Below, piece after piece: positions 9,365 through 18,765 of a DNA stretch of 36,328 bases. Source of the DNA: Paenibacillus koleovorans NBRC 103111. Lineage in GTDB: Bacteria > Bacillota > Bacilli > Paenibacillales > NBRC-103111. The position numbers and the translations under genes are program-made. Under the pieces are notes generated by a model. The model was not told the DNA's origin, did not search any database, and saw only the letters and a program-made list of their open reading frames with translations. Within the stretch, counting starts at the first letter, position 1. Each line of letters starts with the position of its first letter. The DNA is taken from contig NZ_BIMA01000069.1 in NCBI RefSeq assembly GCF_004000845.1, positions 1 to 36,328 on the forward strand, given 5' to 3'.

Positions 9365-10366
9365 ATGTCCTTGACGAATGGGGCGGCCGTCCTGTCGGTC
9401 CGCAACGTGAAGAAGAGAATCGGCAAACGGCTCATTATTAAAGGCGTGTCATTCGAAATCGGCGAAGGTGAGATTTTCGGCTTTCTTGGGCCGAACGGCT
9501 CCGGCAAAACGACGACGATCCGGATGCTCGTCGGGCTGATCGCGCCAACCGAAGGCTCGATCCGCATTTGCGGCTACGATATCCGAACCGATCACAATGA
9601 AGCTTTGCGCCTGGTAGGTTGTATCGTGGAAAATCCCGAGCTGTACTCATACATGACCGGATGGGACAACCTTGACCATTTTGCGCGAATGCTGCCTGGC
9701 GTGGACGAAGCGAGAATTCACGAAGTGGTGGAGCTGGTCGGACTCGATCAGCGGATCCACGACAAAGTGCGCACGTACTCGCTCGGCATGCGCCAACGGC
9801 TGGGCATCGCTCAGGCGATGCTCGGCCGGCCGAAGCTGCTCATTCTCGACGAGCCGACGAATGGCCTGGACCCGCAAGGGATCAAGGAGATGCGCGCCTT
9901 CATCCGCAAGCTGGCGGACGAAGGGCTGAGCGTGTTCGTCTCCAGCCATCTGCTGAGCGAGATTCAGCTGATGTGCGACCGGGTGGCGATTATAAGCCAT
10001 GGCGAGGTACTGGCGGTCGGCGAGGTGGACGAGCTGCTGCGGGAAGCCGGCGAACGGATCGCCTGGCAGGTGGAGCCTCGCGTGCTGGCGCTTCAAGTAT
10101 TTCTTGGCGAGTCTCAGACGGTGCAGTTGCTGGATGAAGCCGAAGCCGAGCCTGATGTCGCAGCCATAACCGCAGATCCGCATCACGCCGACGCAGAGCT
10201 TCTTACATCCACCCGCCTCATTATGACGCGGATGGAGCCGGAGCATATCCCTGCGCTGACAGGCAAGCTGGTCGCTGCAGGTGTGCGCGTCTACGGCATC
10301 CAGCACCGAAATCCGACGCTCGAAGAGCTGTTCCTCAGCATGACGGAGGGGGAGACCATTGACTAA
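9365..10366 (+). CDS. ABC-2 type transporter ATP-binding protein
   Basis: This is the ATPase subunit of an ABC-2 family exporter (BcrA/CcmA-like). Walker A GPNGSGKT is at residues 42-49, the signature region reads YSLGMRQRLGIAQ, and Walker B reads LLILDEPTNGLDP. After about residue 220 there is a C-terminal extension typical of this group. It contains an acidic, Ala/Asp/Glu-rich stretch before the closing segment with the NPTLEELF motif found in many ABC-2 ATPases. It should pair with the permease encoded next, whose TTG start overlaps its stop by 8 nt. Drug, bacitracin-like peptide or lipid export are all possible; nothing in the sequence decides the substrate. Confidence 0.93.
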   Translation: MSLTNGAAVLSVRNVKKRIGKRLIIKGVSFEIGEGEIFGFLGPNGSGKTTTIRMLVGLIAPTEGSIRICGYDIRTDHNEALRLVGCIVENPELYSYMTGWDNLDHFARMLPGVDEARIHEVVELVGLDQRIHDKVRTYSLGMRQRLGIAQAMLGRPKLLILDEPTNGLDPQGIKEMRAFIRKLADEGLSVFVSSHLLSEIQLMCDRVAIISHGEVLAVGEVDELLREAGERIAWQVEPRVLALQVFLGESQTVQLLDEAEAEPDVAAITADPHHADAELLTSTRLIMTRMEPEHIPALTGKLVAAGVRVYGIQHRNPTLEELFLSMTEGETID

Positions 10367-11363
10367 CGAACGAATCGGGCTGTACCCGCTGGTTAAGAAC
10401 GAGACGATCAAGATGTTGAAGAAGCGCCGCTTTCTCGTCGTTTTGCTTATTTTGGCGGCTCTAATTCCGATGTTTACATACGCGCAGATGAAGGTCGCGC
10501 AGAACAACCAGAAGCAATTCGGACAGCAGGACTGGCGGCTGGTCAACCAGCAGAAGATCAAGGACTACCAAAATCGGCTGAGCAGCGGACGCGTTCCGGA
10601 AGAGTGGAAAAAGGTGATGCGCGTGCAGGTTCGGGTGCTTCAGTACTACCTGGACAAAAACGTCAACCCGGAGTCGCCGAACGCCGTCACCTTCACCATT
10701 GGATTTCTAAAAAACGCGATTTTCCTGTTCATCCCGCTCATGGTGATGGTCATCGCTTCGGATCTGGTCTCCTCCGAGCATTCGACGGGAACGATCAAGC
10801 TGCTGCTAACTCGACCTGTCCGACGATGGAAGGTGCTGCTTAGCAAATACATTGCGATGATTTTCTATGTATCGCTTACGGTCTTTGCCACGGCAGCGCT
10901 CTGCTACTTGATCTCGGGGGTCGCGTTCGGCTACGGCGGATGGAATATGCCGATCTTCAGCGGCTTCAAGGTGATCGGCGAAGAGGTCGATTTCAGCTAC
11001 GTCCATCCGGTGCCGCAATGGCTGTATTTGCTTATGGAGTGCGGGTTAGTGTGGTTCGCCGCCTTCGTCGTGGGCTGTATGTCGCTGACGATTTCGGTGC
11101 TCGTGCGCAGCACGGCCGCAGGCATGGGAATCATGCTGGCGCTGTTGATCGCGGGTTCGATCTTGAGCAATATGGCATCTTCTTGGACCCAGGCGAAATA
11201 TTTGTTCATGGTCAACTTGTCGCTGACGGACTACTTATCGGGCGGTTTGCCGCCGATCGAGGGCATGAATTTGGCGTTCTCGATGACTGTATTGTCGGCG
11301 TGGACGGTAGCGGCCGTAGCGATTTCGTTCTGGACGTTTATGAAAAAAGACATATTAAATTAA
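10359..11363 (+). CDS. ABC-2 type transporter permease
   Basis: This is the membrane subunit partnering the upstream ATPase. One N-terminal transmembrane helix (about residues 25-43) is followed by a hydrophilic, Gln/Lys-rich extracytoplasmic segment of about 80 residues and then a bundle of five helices. The bundle carries the SSEHSTGTIKLLLTRPV motif, the ABC-2 permease coupling region that contacts the ATPase. The last helix ends with a short positive tail. The start is TTG at 10359, preceded by GGAGGGGG and overlapping the ATPase stop, so translation is coupled. The end of the gene runs into the parE promoter region. Confidence 0.92.
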   Translation: MTNERIGLYPLVKNETIKMLKKRRFLVVLLILAALIPMFTYAQMKVAQNNQKQFGQQDWRLVNQQKIKDYQNRLSSGRVPEEWKKVMRVQVRVLQYYLDKNVNPESPNAVTFTIGFLKNAIFLFIPLMVMVIASDLVSSEHSTGTIKLLLTRPVRRWKVLLSKYIAMIFYVSLTVFATAALCYLISGVAFGYGGWNMPIFSGFKVIGEEVDFSYVHPVPQWLYLLMECGLVWFAAFVVGCMSLTISVLVRSTAAGMGIMLALLIAGSILSNMASSWTQAKYLFMVNLSLTDYLSGGLPPIEGMNLAFSMTVLSAWTVAAVAISFWTFMKKDILN

Positions 11364-11373
11364 TGGAAACTGA

Positions 11374-11382
11374 TGATATAAT
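11374..11382 (+). promoter_or_regulatory. Extended -10 promoter of parE
   Basis: TGATATAAT (TGn plus consensus TATAAT) lies 40 nt before the parE ATG. The -35 region (around 11354) is poor, as is common for extended -10 promoters. The identical 9-mer precedes the marR gene at 16263. No LexA box is seen here. Confidence 0.55.
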
Positions 11383-11421
11383 GCATAATATGTTACAACC
11401 TTGTGGAATGGGGGCTTCAGG

Positions 11422-13404
11422 ATGGCCGAACAGTTGAACTTGTTCTCCGCGCCGGAGACCGCTCCGATCGCGGCTGCCGGCTATGATGCGGACGATATTC
11501 AAGTGCTGGAAGGCCTCACCGCCGTCCGGAAACGGCCGGGTATGTATATCGGCAGCACCAGCTCGTCGGGCTTGCATCACCTGGTGTGGGAAATTGTCGA
11601 CAACGCGGTCGATGAGCATTTGGCCAAGTTTTGCTCGAAGATCGACGTCATCATACATAGAGATCAATCGGTAACGGTGAGGGACAACGGACGAGGCATT
11701 CCGACAGGAATGCACAAGATGGGGATTCCGACTCCGCAGGTCGTGTTTACGATTCTGCATGCAGGCGGGAAATTCGGCGGCAACGGCTATAAGAAATCGG
11801 GCGGACTCCATGGGGTAGGCGCATCGGTGACGAACGCGCTATCCGAGTGGCTCGAGGTCGAGATCAACCGGGAAGGCAAAATTCACCGCCAGCGTTTCGA
11901 ATTCTGGGTGGATACGGAGGGCAAGGAGCATGTCGGCGAACCGACAGGAGGCCTTGAGATCATCGGGAATACGAACCGGACGGGAACGAAGGTGACTTTC
12001 AAGCCGGACAAGCGGGTGTTCCAAGGCGGCATCGCGCTCAGCTATGACACATTGGCCGAACGGCTGCAGGAAATCGCTTTCCTCAATAGCGGCTTGCAGG
12101 TGAACATCAAGGACGAGCGCTCGGACAAGCAGGAGACGTTCCAATACGCGGGCGGCGCCAAGCAGTTCGTGCAATTTCTGAACGACGACAAGACCGTGCT
12201 GCACGATGTGATTCACTTCAGCGCGGAGAAGGACGAGATCGAAGTAGAGGTTGCCTTCCAGTACAACGACGGGTATACAGAGACAATCGCTTCGTTCGTC
12301 AACTCGATCCCGACGCGCGGCGGCGGGACGCATGAGACCGGCTTCAAGACGGCTTACACGCGGGTAATGAACGATTACGCCCGCAAGGCCGGCATCTTGA
12401 AGGAGAAAGAGAAAAATCTCGAAGGCGCCGACTTGCGCGAAGGCATGATGGTCGTCATCAACGTCAAGATGGGCGAGGTCGAGTTCGTCGGACAGACGAA
12501 GGACCAGCTCGGCAGCGCCTCGGCACGGAGCGCGGTGGACGCGATCGTATCCGAGCAGATGGATGTGTTCCTGGAGGAGAATCCCCAGGTGGCGCAACAG
12601 CTGCTCAAAAAAGCGGTGCAGTCGGCCAAAGCTCGGGAAGCGGCTCGCAAAGCTCGCGAAGAAGTGCGCAACGGCAAGAAAGGCAAAAGCGAAAGCTCCA
12701 ACCTGAACGGCAAGCTGACGCCGGCGCAGTCCAAGGACCATGAGCGCAATGAGCTGTTCATCGTCGAAGGCGACTCGGCGGGCGGCTCGGCGAAGCAAGG
12801 CAGGGACTCGCGCCACCAGGCGATCCTGCCGCTCAAGGGCAAACCGATGAATCCGGAGAAAGCCAAGCTGATCGACATTCTTAAGAACGACGAATACAAA
12901 GCGATCATCGCTGCGATCGGCGCGGGAGTCGGCTCCGAATTCGAGCTGGAAGAATCGAATTACGGCAAGATCATCATTATGACCGACGCCGACACGGACG
13001 GGGCGCACATTCAAGTGCTGCTGCTCACGTTCTTCTATCGCTACATGAAGCCGCTCATCGATGGCGGCAAAGTATTTATCGCCCAACCGCCGCTCTATAA
13101 AGTGACCAAAAAAGCGGGCAAAAACAGCATAATGAAGTATGCTTACTCCGACGAGCAGCTGGCAGTCTTCACGAAGGAATTGGGCAAATCCGTCGAGCTG
13201 CAGCGGTACAAAGGACTGGGCGAGATGAATCCGGACCAGCTGTGGGAAACGACGATGGATCCCGGAACGCGGACGCTGCTGCAGGTACAGATCGAGGATG
13301 CCGCCAAGGCGGAACGCCGAGTGTCCACTCTGATGGGCGACAAGGTCGATCCGCGCAAACGGTGGATTATCGAGAATGTCGACTTCACGGAGTACGTGGA
13401 GTAA
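11422..13404 (+). CDS. parE: DNA topoisomerase IV subunit B (ParE/GrlB)
   Basis: This is the ATPase subunit of topoisomerase IV, which decatenates daughter chromosomes with ParC. The GHKL ATPase domain shows the EIVDNAVDEH motif, the DNGRGIP box and the GGLHGVGASVTNALS ATP lid. A transducer domain follows, then TOPRIM with EGDSAGGSAKQGRD and the DTDGAHI acidic motif, then the C-terminal YKGLGEMN stretch. The length (660 residues) and the absence of a GyrB-type insert fit ParE. A TTG at 11401 would add seven residues but has no ribosome-binding site; the ATG at 11422 follows TGGGGG. parC begins 73 nt downstream with no terminator between, so the two form the usual operon. Confidence 0.96.
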   Translation: MAEQLNLFSAPETAPIAAAGYDADDIQVLEGLTAVRKRPGMYIGSTSSSGLHHLVWEIVDNAVDEHLAKFCSKIDVIIHRDQSVTVRDNGRGIPTGMHKMGIPTPQVVFTILHAGGKFGGNGYKKSGGLHGVGASVTNALSEWLEVEINREGKIHRQRFEFWVDTEGKEHVGEPTGGLEIIGNTNRTGTKVTFKPDKRVFQGGIALSYDTLAERLQEIAFLNSGLQVNIKDERSDKQETFQYAGGAKQFVQFLNDDKTVLHDVIHFSAEKDEIEVEVAFQYNDGYTETIASFVNSIPTRGGGTHETGFKTAYTRVMNDYARKAGILKEKEKNLEGADLREGMMVVINVKMGEVEFVGQTKDQLGSASARSAVDAIVSEQMDVFLEENPQVAQQLLKKAVQSAKAREAARKAREEVRNGKKGKSESSNLNGKLTPAQSKDHERNELFIVEGDSAGGSAKQGRDSRHQAILPLKGKPMNPEKAKLIDILKNDEYKAIIAAIGAGVGSEFELEESNYGKIIIMTDADTDGAHIQVLLLTFFYRYMKPLIDGGKVFIAQPPLYKVTKKAGKNSIMKYAYSDEQLAVFTKELGKSVELQRYKGLGEMNPDQLWETTMDPGTRTLLQVQIEDAAKAERRVSTLMGDKVDPRKRWIIENVDFTEYVE

Positions 13405-13477
13405 TCGAGCAAGAGCAATATCTCCATATCTCGCGTAGGCGTGACGGAAGAAAGCAATTTGAGGTGATTGGACACGT

Positions 13478-15922
13478 ATGAGCTCACCGGAACAGCTATT
13501 GCCTGCATTCCTGGAAGAAATCGTTGGCGACCGCTTCGGCCGCTATTCCAAATATATTATTCAAGACCGGGCTATCCCCGATGTGCGCGACGGCTTGAAG
13601 CCCGTGCAGCGGCGTATTCTGTACGCGATGTACGAGGCCGGCAACACGCCGGACAAGCCGTATCGCAAGTCGGCCAAAACGGTAGGCGACGTGATGGGCA
13701 ACTACCATCCGCACGGCGACTCTTCGATCTATGAAGGGATGGTGCGGATGGCCCAGCCGTGGAAGATGGCGCATACGCTGGTAGACGGCCACGGCAACTG
13801 GGGTTCGATGGACGACGATCCGGCGGCCGCCATGCGGTACACGGAAGCGCGATTGTCCGAGATCGCGATGGAGCTGCTGCGAGACATCGAGAAGCGGACC
13901 GTCCTGTTCCGCGACAACTTCGACAACACGACGAAGGAGCCATCCGTGCTTCCTTCGCGTTTCCCGAACCTGCTTGTGAACGGGGTGAGCGGGATCAGCT
14001 CCGGCTTCGCGACCGAGATCCCGACGCACAACCTGCGCGAGGTCATCGACGCTTGTACTGCGCTGATCGACAATCCGGATATGCCGCTTGAGGATCTGAT
14101 GAACGTCGTCAAGGGGCCGGATTTCCCGACCGGCGGCATCATTATGGGTGAGGAAGGCATTCGCGAGGCGTATCGCACCGGGAAAGGCCGGATCTACGTC
14201 CGCGCCAAGACGTCGATCGAGGATATGAAGGGCGGCCGCCAGCAGATCGTCATCACGGAGATTCCGTATCAGGTCGTCAAGTCGAAGCTCGTCACTGCGA
14301 TGGAGAACATCCGGCTGGAGAAGAAGGTTGAAGGCATTGCGGAAGTTCGAGATGAGAGCGGACGTAACGGCCTGCGCATCGTAATCGAGCTGAAGAAAGA
14401 AGCCGACGCTTCGGGAATCCTGGCCTATTTGCTGAAGAAAACCGATCTGCAAGTAACCTACAACTTCAACATGGTGGCGATTGTCAACAAAACGCCGATG
14501 CAGCTCGGCATCAAGCAGATGCTGGAGGCCTACATCGCGCACCAGAAAGAAATCATTACCCTTCGAACCCGCTATGATCTGGAGAAAGCGGAGGACCGTG
14601 CGCATATTCTAGAAGGGTTGGCCAAGGCGCTTAATGTGCTGGATGAAGTCATTGCCACGATCAAGGCGTCGAAGAACCGTCAGGACGCTCAGAACAATCT
14701 CGTTGCGCGATTCGGGTTCACCGAGCGACAAGCGGACGCCATTCTGGTGCTCCAGCTATACCGTCTGACGAACCTGGAGATCCATTCGATCGAGAAAGAG
14801 CTGAAGGAAGTTCAGAAGACGATCGCTTACCTGCGGTCCATTCTCGACAGCAATAAGAAGCTAATGGGTGTCATCAAGGACGAGATGGGCGACATTCGCG
14901 CGAAATTCGGCATCGATCGCCGGTCGGAGCTGCAAGGCGAGGTCGAGGAGCTCAAGGTCAACCTTGAGGTGATGGTGACGCCGGAAGATGTGCTTGTGAC
15001 GTTGACGAACGAAGGGTATGTGAAACGAACGAGTCTGCTTTCGTTCAATCGGTCGGGCGGCGAGTTGGAAAGCACGGGGCTGAAGGAGAAGGATTACGTT
15101 CGCTACGTGCTCGAGGTCAATACGATCGAAAACCTGCTTATTTTCACACAGAAGGGCTTGTCCTTCCTGCTGCCGGTCCATCAGGTGCCGGAGTACAAGT
15201 GGAAGGACAACGGGACGGCTATCGTAAACGTCATCCCGATCGCCAAGGACGATCGTATCGTCAGAGTGATTCCGATCAAAGATTTCGAGGATCCGCAGAA
15301 GTCGTTCGTCTTTGTGACGAGAAGAGGACAAGTGAAGCGGACTGAGCTCAAGGAGTATTATACGAACCGTTCCGGCGGCATCGTCGCCATCAAGCTGGGC
15401 GAGCAGGACGAAGTGCTCACGGTGCGGCTGAGCGACAATTCGAAGGAGCTCTTGCTCGTCACGAAGCTCGGCATGAGCATCCGGTTCCGCGAGATGGAAG
15501 TGAATCCGATGGGCCGTGCGGCGGCCGGCGTGAGAGGCATTCAGCTGCGGGAAGACGATGAAGTGGTCGGCGCCGAGTGGGTGGACGGCGAAGAAGGCGA
15601 AGTGCTCGTGATCTCTGAGCTTGGTTATGCCAAGAGCTCGCTATTGCTTGATTATCCGGTGCAAGGACGGGGCGGCAAAGGGATCATTACGTTCGAGTTC
15701 AAGGAAGGCAAGCGGGTGCGGGCCAACGGCTCCGAGCTCGTGAAGGCGTTCTTCGTGAAGCACGCGTTGCAATTAAGCGCCGTGCTGAAGAGCGGCGAGC
15801 TGGTCACATTCTCGTCGGAGTCCGCTCCGATCGAGGAACGCAAATCATCGGGCAAACAAGTCGTATCCGTCGGCAAAACCGATCAAGTCGTTGCGGTAGT
15901 GCGCAGAGGGATTCACTCGTAG
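13478..15922 (+). CDS. parC: DNA topoisomerase IV subunit A (ParC/GrlA)
   Basis: This is the DNA breakage-reunion subunit of topoisomerase IV. The winged-helix domain contains the catalytic Tyr121 in [10 protein letters not shown]. The quinolone-resistance region [10 protein letters not shown] has Ser82 and Glu86 at the positions of Staphylococcus GrlA Ser80 and Glu84, that is, the unmutated state. The C-terminal part (from about 500) has beta-pinwheel blade motifs such as VKRT and GIVAIKL. A GyrA box of the type QRRGGKG is not evident, which supports ParC over GyrA, as does its place after parE. The ATG at 13478 is preceded by TGAGGTGAT. The gene ends convergently, 16 nt from the small minus-strand gene. 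Confidence 0.96.
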   Translation: MSSPEQLLPAFLEEIVGDRFGRYSKYIIQDRAIPDVRDGLKPVQRRILYAMYEAGNTPDKPYRKSAKTVGDVMGNYHPHGDSSIYEGMVRMAQPWKMAHTLVDGHGNWGSMDDDPAAAMRYTEARLSEIAMELLRDIEKRTVLFRDNFDNTTKEPSVLPSRFPNLLVNGVSGISSGFATEIPTHNLREVIDACTALIDNPDMPLEDLMNVVKGPDFPTGGIIMGEEGIREAYRTGKGRIYVRAKTSIEDMKGGRQQIVITEIPYQVVKSKLVTAMENIRLEKKVEGIAEVRDESGRNGLRIVIELKKEADASGILAYLLKKTDLQVTYNFNMVAIVNKTPMQLGIKQMLEAYIAHQKEIITLRTRYDLEKAEDRAHILEGLAKALNVLDEVIATIKASKNRQDAQNNLVARFGFTERQADAILVLQLYRLTNLEIHSIEKELKEVQKTIAYLRSILDSNKKLMGVIKDEMGDIRAKFGIDRRSELQGEVEELKVNLEVMVTPEDVLVTLTNEGYVKRTSLLSFNRSGGELESTGLKEKDYVRYVLEVNTIENLLIFTQKGLSFLLPVHQVPEYKWKDNGTAIVNVIPIAKDDRIVRVIPIKDFEDPQKSFVFVTRRGQVKRTELKEYYTNRSGGIVAIKLGEQDEVLTVRLSDNSKELLLVTKLGMSIRFREMEVNPMGRAAAGVRGIQLREDDEVVGAEWVDGEEGEVLVISELGYAKSSLLLDYPVQGRGGKGIITFEFKEGKRVRANGSELVKAFFVKHALQLSAVLKSGELVTFSSESAPIEERKSSGKQVVSVGKTDQVVAVVRRGIHS

Positions 15923-15938
15923 AGGCAAGGCTTCGGCA

Positions 15939-16109
15939 TCAATCGTAGGACTCGTACGGCGGGTCCAGCTTCTCGATCAGCTTCAGGAACAACTCCATGA
16001 CGGCCCACACTGGCATAGGCTCATCCAGCTTATTCAGCCATTGCGGGTCGTTTATTATGCCTTCGGTTAAAGCTTTCTTCACGATCTCCAGCTTTTGCGC
16101 TTGATCCAT
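15939..16109 (-). CDS. Small hypothetical protein (56 aa)
   Basis: This is a short, soluble, mostly helical protein with a Leu/Lys-rich end, and no family is recognised. A longer frame exists to 16148. The ATG at 16109 is preferred because GAGAGGAG lies about 11 nt upstream on the minus strand, and the longer form lacks a visible ribosome-binding site. It is convergent with parC, separated by 16 nt with no terminator seen, and divergent from marR, with 199 nt between the two starts. The coherent ribosome-binding site and charge pattern suggest a real gene, but function is unknown. Confidence 0.55.
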   Translation of the reverse strand: MDQAQKLEIVKKALTEGIINDPQWLNKLDEPMPVWAVMELFLKLIEKLDPPYESYD

Positions 16110-16241
16110 GGGGAATCCGCTCCTCTCAAGGTGGACTGGTTTCGTCAATTTCTCCCCTATCCTTCTGCAATATATGTAAAAGCCTAGCGAAACGTTATCG
16201 ATTGGCCCCGATTCGTGGGTGAAAATATTAACGGGATTAAT

Positions 16242-16273
16242 CTATTATCCGACATGGGCGGCTGATATAATAG
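16242..16273. promoter_or_regulatory. Inverted repeat over the marR promoter (possible operator)
   Basis: CTATTAT (16242-16248) and ATAATAG (16267-16273) are exact inverted copies separated by 18 nt. The right half overlaps the -10 box of the marR promoter. MarR proteins commonly bind such palindromes in their own promoters, so autorepression is possible. With 7-nt AT-rich arms, chance is a real alternative. Confidence 0.3.
16263..16271 (+). promoter_or_regulatory. Extended -10 promoter of the marR-type gene
   Basis: TGATATAAT lies 37 nt upstream of the ATG; the -35 region is not recognisable. The same 9-mer stands before parE. Confidence 0.5.
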
Positions 16274-16308
16274 TAGTATAACCAATCGGCACGGGAGGGA
16301 TAATCGCG

Positions 16309-16728
16309 ATGCATTCCAAGGAATTTGCCAGACTGTGGAGCAAGATCAGCAAGGACTTGAAGCTGCACTTGGAGACGGAGCTGGCGCCTAGCTTGACCGA
16401 GGGACAGCTGCATGTGCTGGAGGTATTGCTGGGGATGGAGAAGCAGGGAGCGGGGAGGATGAAGCCTTCCGACCTGCTGGAGCATCTGCACACGACGCCG
16501 GCGGCCATTACGACGCTGCTGGACCGGATGGAGAAGAACGAGCTGATCATGCGCCAGCGGGATGAGAAAGACCGGCGGATCGTCTGGATTATTCCGACGG
16601 AGAAAGGGTATTCCGAGCATGCGCGCGGGCTGCATGTCCGGGACTCGTTCATTGAGGCGCAGCTCGACCGCATCTCCTCGCACAACCAGCAGCTGCTCAT
16701 GTTCCTGCTTGGCAAAGTAGCGAATTAA
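16309..16728 (+). CDS. MarR family transcriptional regulator
   Basis: This is a 139-residue winged-helix regulator. The central part shows the MarR pattern: LTEGQLHVLEVL, then the recognition-helix region PSDLLEHLHTTPAAITTLLDRMEK, and the wing RQRDEKDRRIVWI with the conserved DxR motif. Flanking helices would form the dimer interface. GGGAGGG at 16292-16298 sets the ATG. It stands alone, followed by its own terminator, so the ligand and target genes cannot be deduced; an inverted repeat in its promoter suggests autoregulation. It is divergent from the 56-residue gene, which could share the control region. Confidence 0.92.
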   Translation: MHSKEFARLWSKISKDLKLHLETELAPSLTEGQLHVLEVLLGMEKQGAGRMKPSDLLEHLHTTPAAITTLLDRMEKNELIMRQRDEKDRRIVWIIPTEKGYSEHARGLHVRDSFIEAQLDRISSHNQQLLMFLLGKVAN

Positions 16729-16747
16729 CTAGTCAGATAGAAGGCCG

Positions 16748-16780
16748 AAAGGGCTGTTCCCACACAGGGACAGTCCTTTT
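16748..16780 (+). terminator. Rho-independent terminator of the MarR gene
   Basis: AAAGGGCTGTTCCC (16748-16761) pairs with GGGACAGTCCTTT (16767-16779), with one bulged T and one G-U pair, around loop ACACA. The right arm ends in TTTT. Confidence 0.75.
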
Positions 16781-16867
16781 AGCGCTTCGTTCCGCCTAGT
16801 GCTGTGAAGTATAGAGTGTGCCCGCTCCAGGTGCATGATCTAGGATCCGTCGTGACTGCTGAATAGA

Positions 16868-16896
16868 TTGAAGGATGGACGGAACCATGGTAGAAT
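16868..16896 (+). promoter_or_regulatory. Putative sigma-A promoter of the sensor/regulator pair
   Basis: TTGAAG (16868-16873), a 17-nt spacer and TAGAAT (16891-16896) lie 45 nt upstream of the kinase ATG. The 8-mer CTAGGATC occurs on both sides of it (16840-16847 and 16902-16909), 62 bp apart, which could be a pair of regulator sites. Confidence 0.5.
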
Positions 16897-16941
16897 TGCT
16901 CCTAGGATCGACGCCGTTCGAGTATATCGGGGAGTATGTTC

Positions 16942-18765
16942 ATGAGATCGGATTCTACTGAATTTTCAATGAAAATAATGACTATTTTTTTTGCTATATC
17001 GCTTTGCACCGCTTTCGTTTTCATCTTTTACTATCAGGATGTGAACAAATCCAAAGATGATATCAGCATGGAGATTCTACAAGACAAGTCGGGAAACATG
17101 ACGTTGTCCGATGTGAAAATCAGCGATCAATTCGTAGCTTTGCCTGGCAACAATTCCAAGGTTGGCTATTCTCCGGTCCGATTATGGTTCAAAATAAAAG
17201 TAAATCGGTATAACGCGGATGAAATGAATTACCTTACCATAAACAACCCTCTTTTTGAAGATGCAACGATTTACTTCCCGACAAGTAACGATTACGTAAC
17301 CAAGCATTTCGGCTTCGCGTATAAGAGCAATTCCGATGAGATCGACTTTGTCTACCCCGCATTCCAAATCCCGCCTCATTTTGATCATAATCAGTATATA
17401 TACATGACAAGCAAATCGTTATACGGACAAAACTTTATTGTTCAACTCGTAAATGATGATCTATTTAGGAAGTCAAGTCTGATAAACGTCTTGGCGGGAG
17501 GCATCCTATTCGGCGTTATGGCGGCATTGTTTTTTTATCATTTGATCACGGGTTTAGCCATAAAAAACAAAACTTTTTTAATATACTGCTTTTTTGTTTT
17601 CACCACCTTGTTATGGAATGCGACAACGACGGGACTGTTAAACATCACGGGCTTCAAGTACGCTTATTGGATTGCGGATTACTCCGCGGGCATCGGCATT
17701 CTCATGTCGCTTGCCATCACCATTTTTATGAGAGCGATTTTTCAGACCCCAACCAGGTTCCCCAAGATCGATTTTTGTTTAAAGCTGCTCATCCTATACT
17801 TCCCTATCGATTTATTGCTGTTTCTTTTCGTTAGTAGAGAGCTGGGGGCATTTGCTGCCGGCGCATCTTCTGTGGTGTATTTATTGTATTTTATCGTTAT
17901 GGTTACAGGAATATGGAACAAAACCATTCGTTCGCCGCAACTCATAACGGCATGGCTCTTGTTTATTGTGTCGATAATCTTGTTTTATTTGATGGTTTTC
18001 GGAGTGCTTCCTCAAAGTTACATTCTGATTTATTACTTATTTTTTATTTCTTGCGTATCCGCTACCGCCTTTGCCCTGTCTCTCGCGGGAATCATAAATG
18101 ATTTAAATGAAGAGAAGCAACGCAATCAGGTTCTGTTTGAGAATTCCGAAATTCAATCCAGGCAGTTTGAGCTTGCGTTCATACGGGCACAAATGGATCC
18201 GCATTTTGTTCACAACACCTTGAATGTGATAGAAGGGGTCATTGCTGAAGACAAAGAAAAAGCGGGCAGCTTGGTCAACGATTTATCCCATTATCTCCGA
18301 AATATATTCGATTACAGCAATTCGGAAAGATATATTTCTATCCACGAGGAGTTGGATACAGTCAAGTTTTATGTTCGTATTGAACAAGCCAGGTTCCCGG
18401 ACAAAATAGTCGTCAACTATGAAGTCGATCCAGGCATTCAATTAAAGGTGCCACGCTTGGTTATTCAACCCTTGGTAGAAAATGCGATTAAACACGGGAT
18501 ACGTAAAAGGAAAATTGCAGGAACCGTCACGATCAGTGTTAAAAGGCTTGAACGGGGCTTCTTGATAGCGGTAGAAGACGACGGTGTCGGCATTGAAGAC
18601 GCGGACAAATATAAACTGCTTGAATACTCGTCCAACAAGGGCATTGGGCTTGCCCATATAAACGCGCGGCTTAAGGCCGAGTATGGCACGCAGCTTCAAA
18701 TCGTTAGCCAGAAGGGTAAAGGAACTGCGGTTCGTTTTGAAGTACCCATTAAGGAGCGGCCATGA
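16942..18765 (+). CDS. 7TMR-DISM sensor histidine kinase (LytS/His_kinase type)
   Basis: This is a membrane sensor kinase. After a first helix (about residues 12-30) comes an extracellular beta-rich domain (about 40-175) with the pattern of 7TMR-DISM extracellular domain 2, often linked to carbohydrate-type ligands. Seven transmembrane helices follow (about 178-385), then a His_kinase/HATPase module. His421 in AQMDPHFVHNTLN is the phosphorylation site of this kinase family. The N-box is PLVENAIKHG and later ATP-binding motifs DDGVGI and GIGLAHI are intact. ATG 16936 has only 1 nt to the GGGGAG ribosome-binding site; ATG 16942 has 7 nt and is chosen. The stop overlaps the regulator start (ATGA). 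The gene is visibly AT-richer than its left neighbours and uses many AT-ending codons. Confidence 0.9.
   Translation: MRSDSTEFSMKIMTIFFAISLCTAFVFIFYYQDVNKSKDDISMEILQDKSGNMTLSDVKISDQFVALPGNNSKVGYSPVRLWFKIKVNRYNADEMNYLTINNPLFEDATIYFPTSNDYVTKHFGFAYKSNSDEIDFVYPAFQIPPHFDHNQYIYMTSKSLYGQNFIVQLVNDDLFRKSSLINVLAGGILFGVMAALFFYHLITGLAIKNKTFLIYCFFVFTTLLWNATTTGLLNITGFKYAYWIADYSAGIGILMSLAITIFMRAIFQTPTRFPKIDFCLKLLILYFPIDLLLFLFVSRELGAFAAGASSVVYLLYFIVMVTGIWNKTIRSPQLITAWLLFIVSIILFYLMVFGVLPQSYILIYYLFFISCVSATAFALSLAGIINDLNEEKQRNQVLFENSEIQSRQFELAFIRAQMDPHFVHNTLNVIEGVIAEDKEKAGSLVNDLSHYLRNIFDYSNSERYISIHEELDTVKFYVRIEQARFPDKIVVNYEVDPGIQLKVPRLVIQPLVENAIKHGIRKRKIAGTVTISVKRLERGFLIAVEDDGVGIEDADKYKLLEYSSNKGIGLAHINARLKAEYGTQLQIVSQKGKGTAVRFEVPIKERP

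Noticed and set aside
11364-11421. LexA box before parE
   Set aside because: parE-parC has been linked with the SOS response in Bacillus as I recall, so this was checked; no CGAAC-N4-GTTYG-like sequence is present here.
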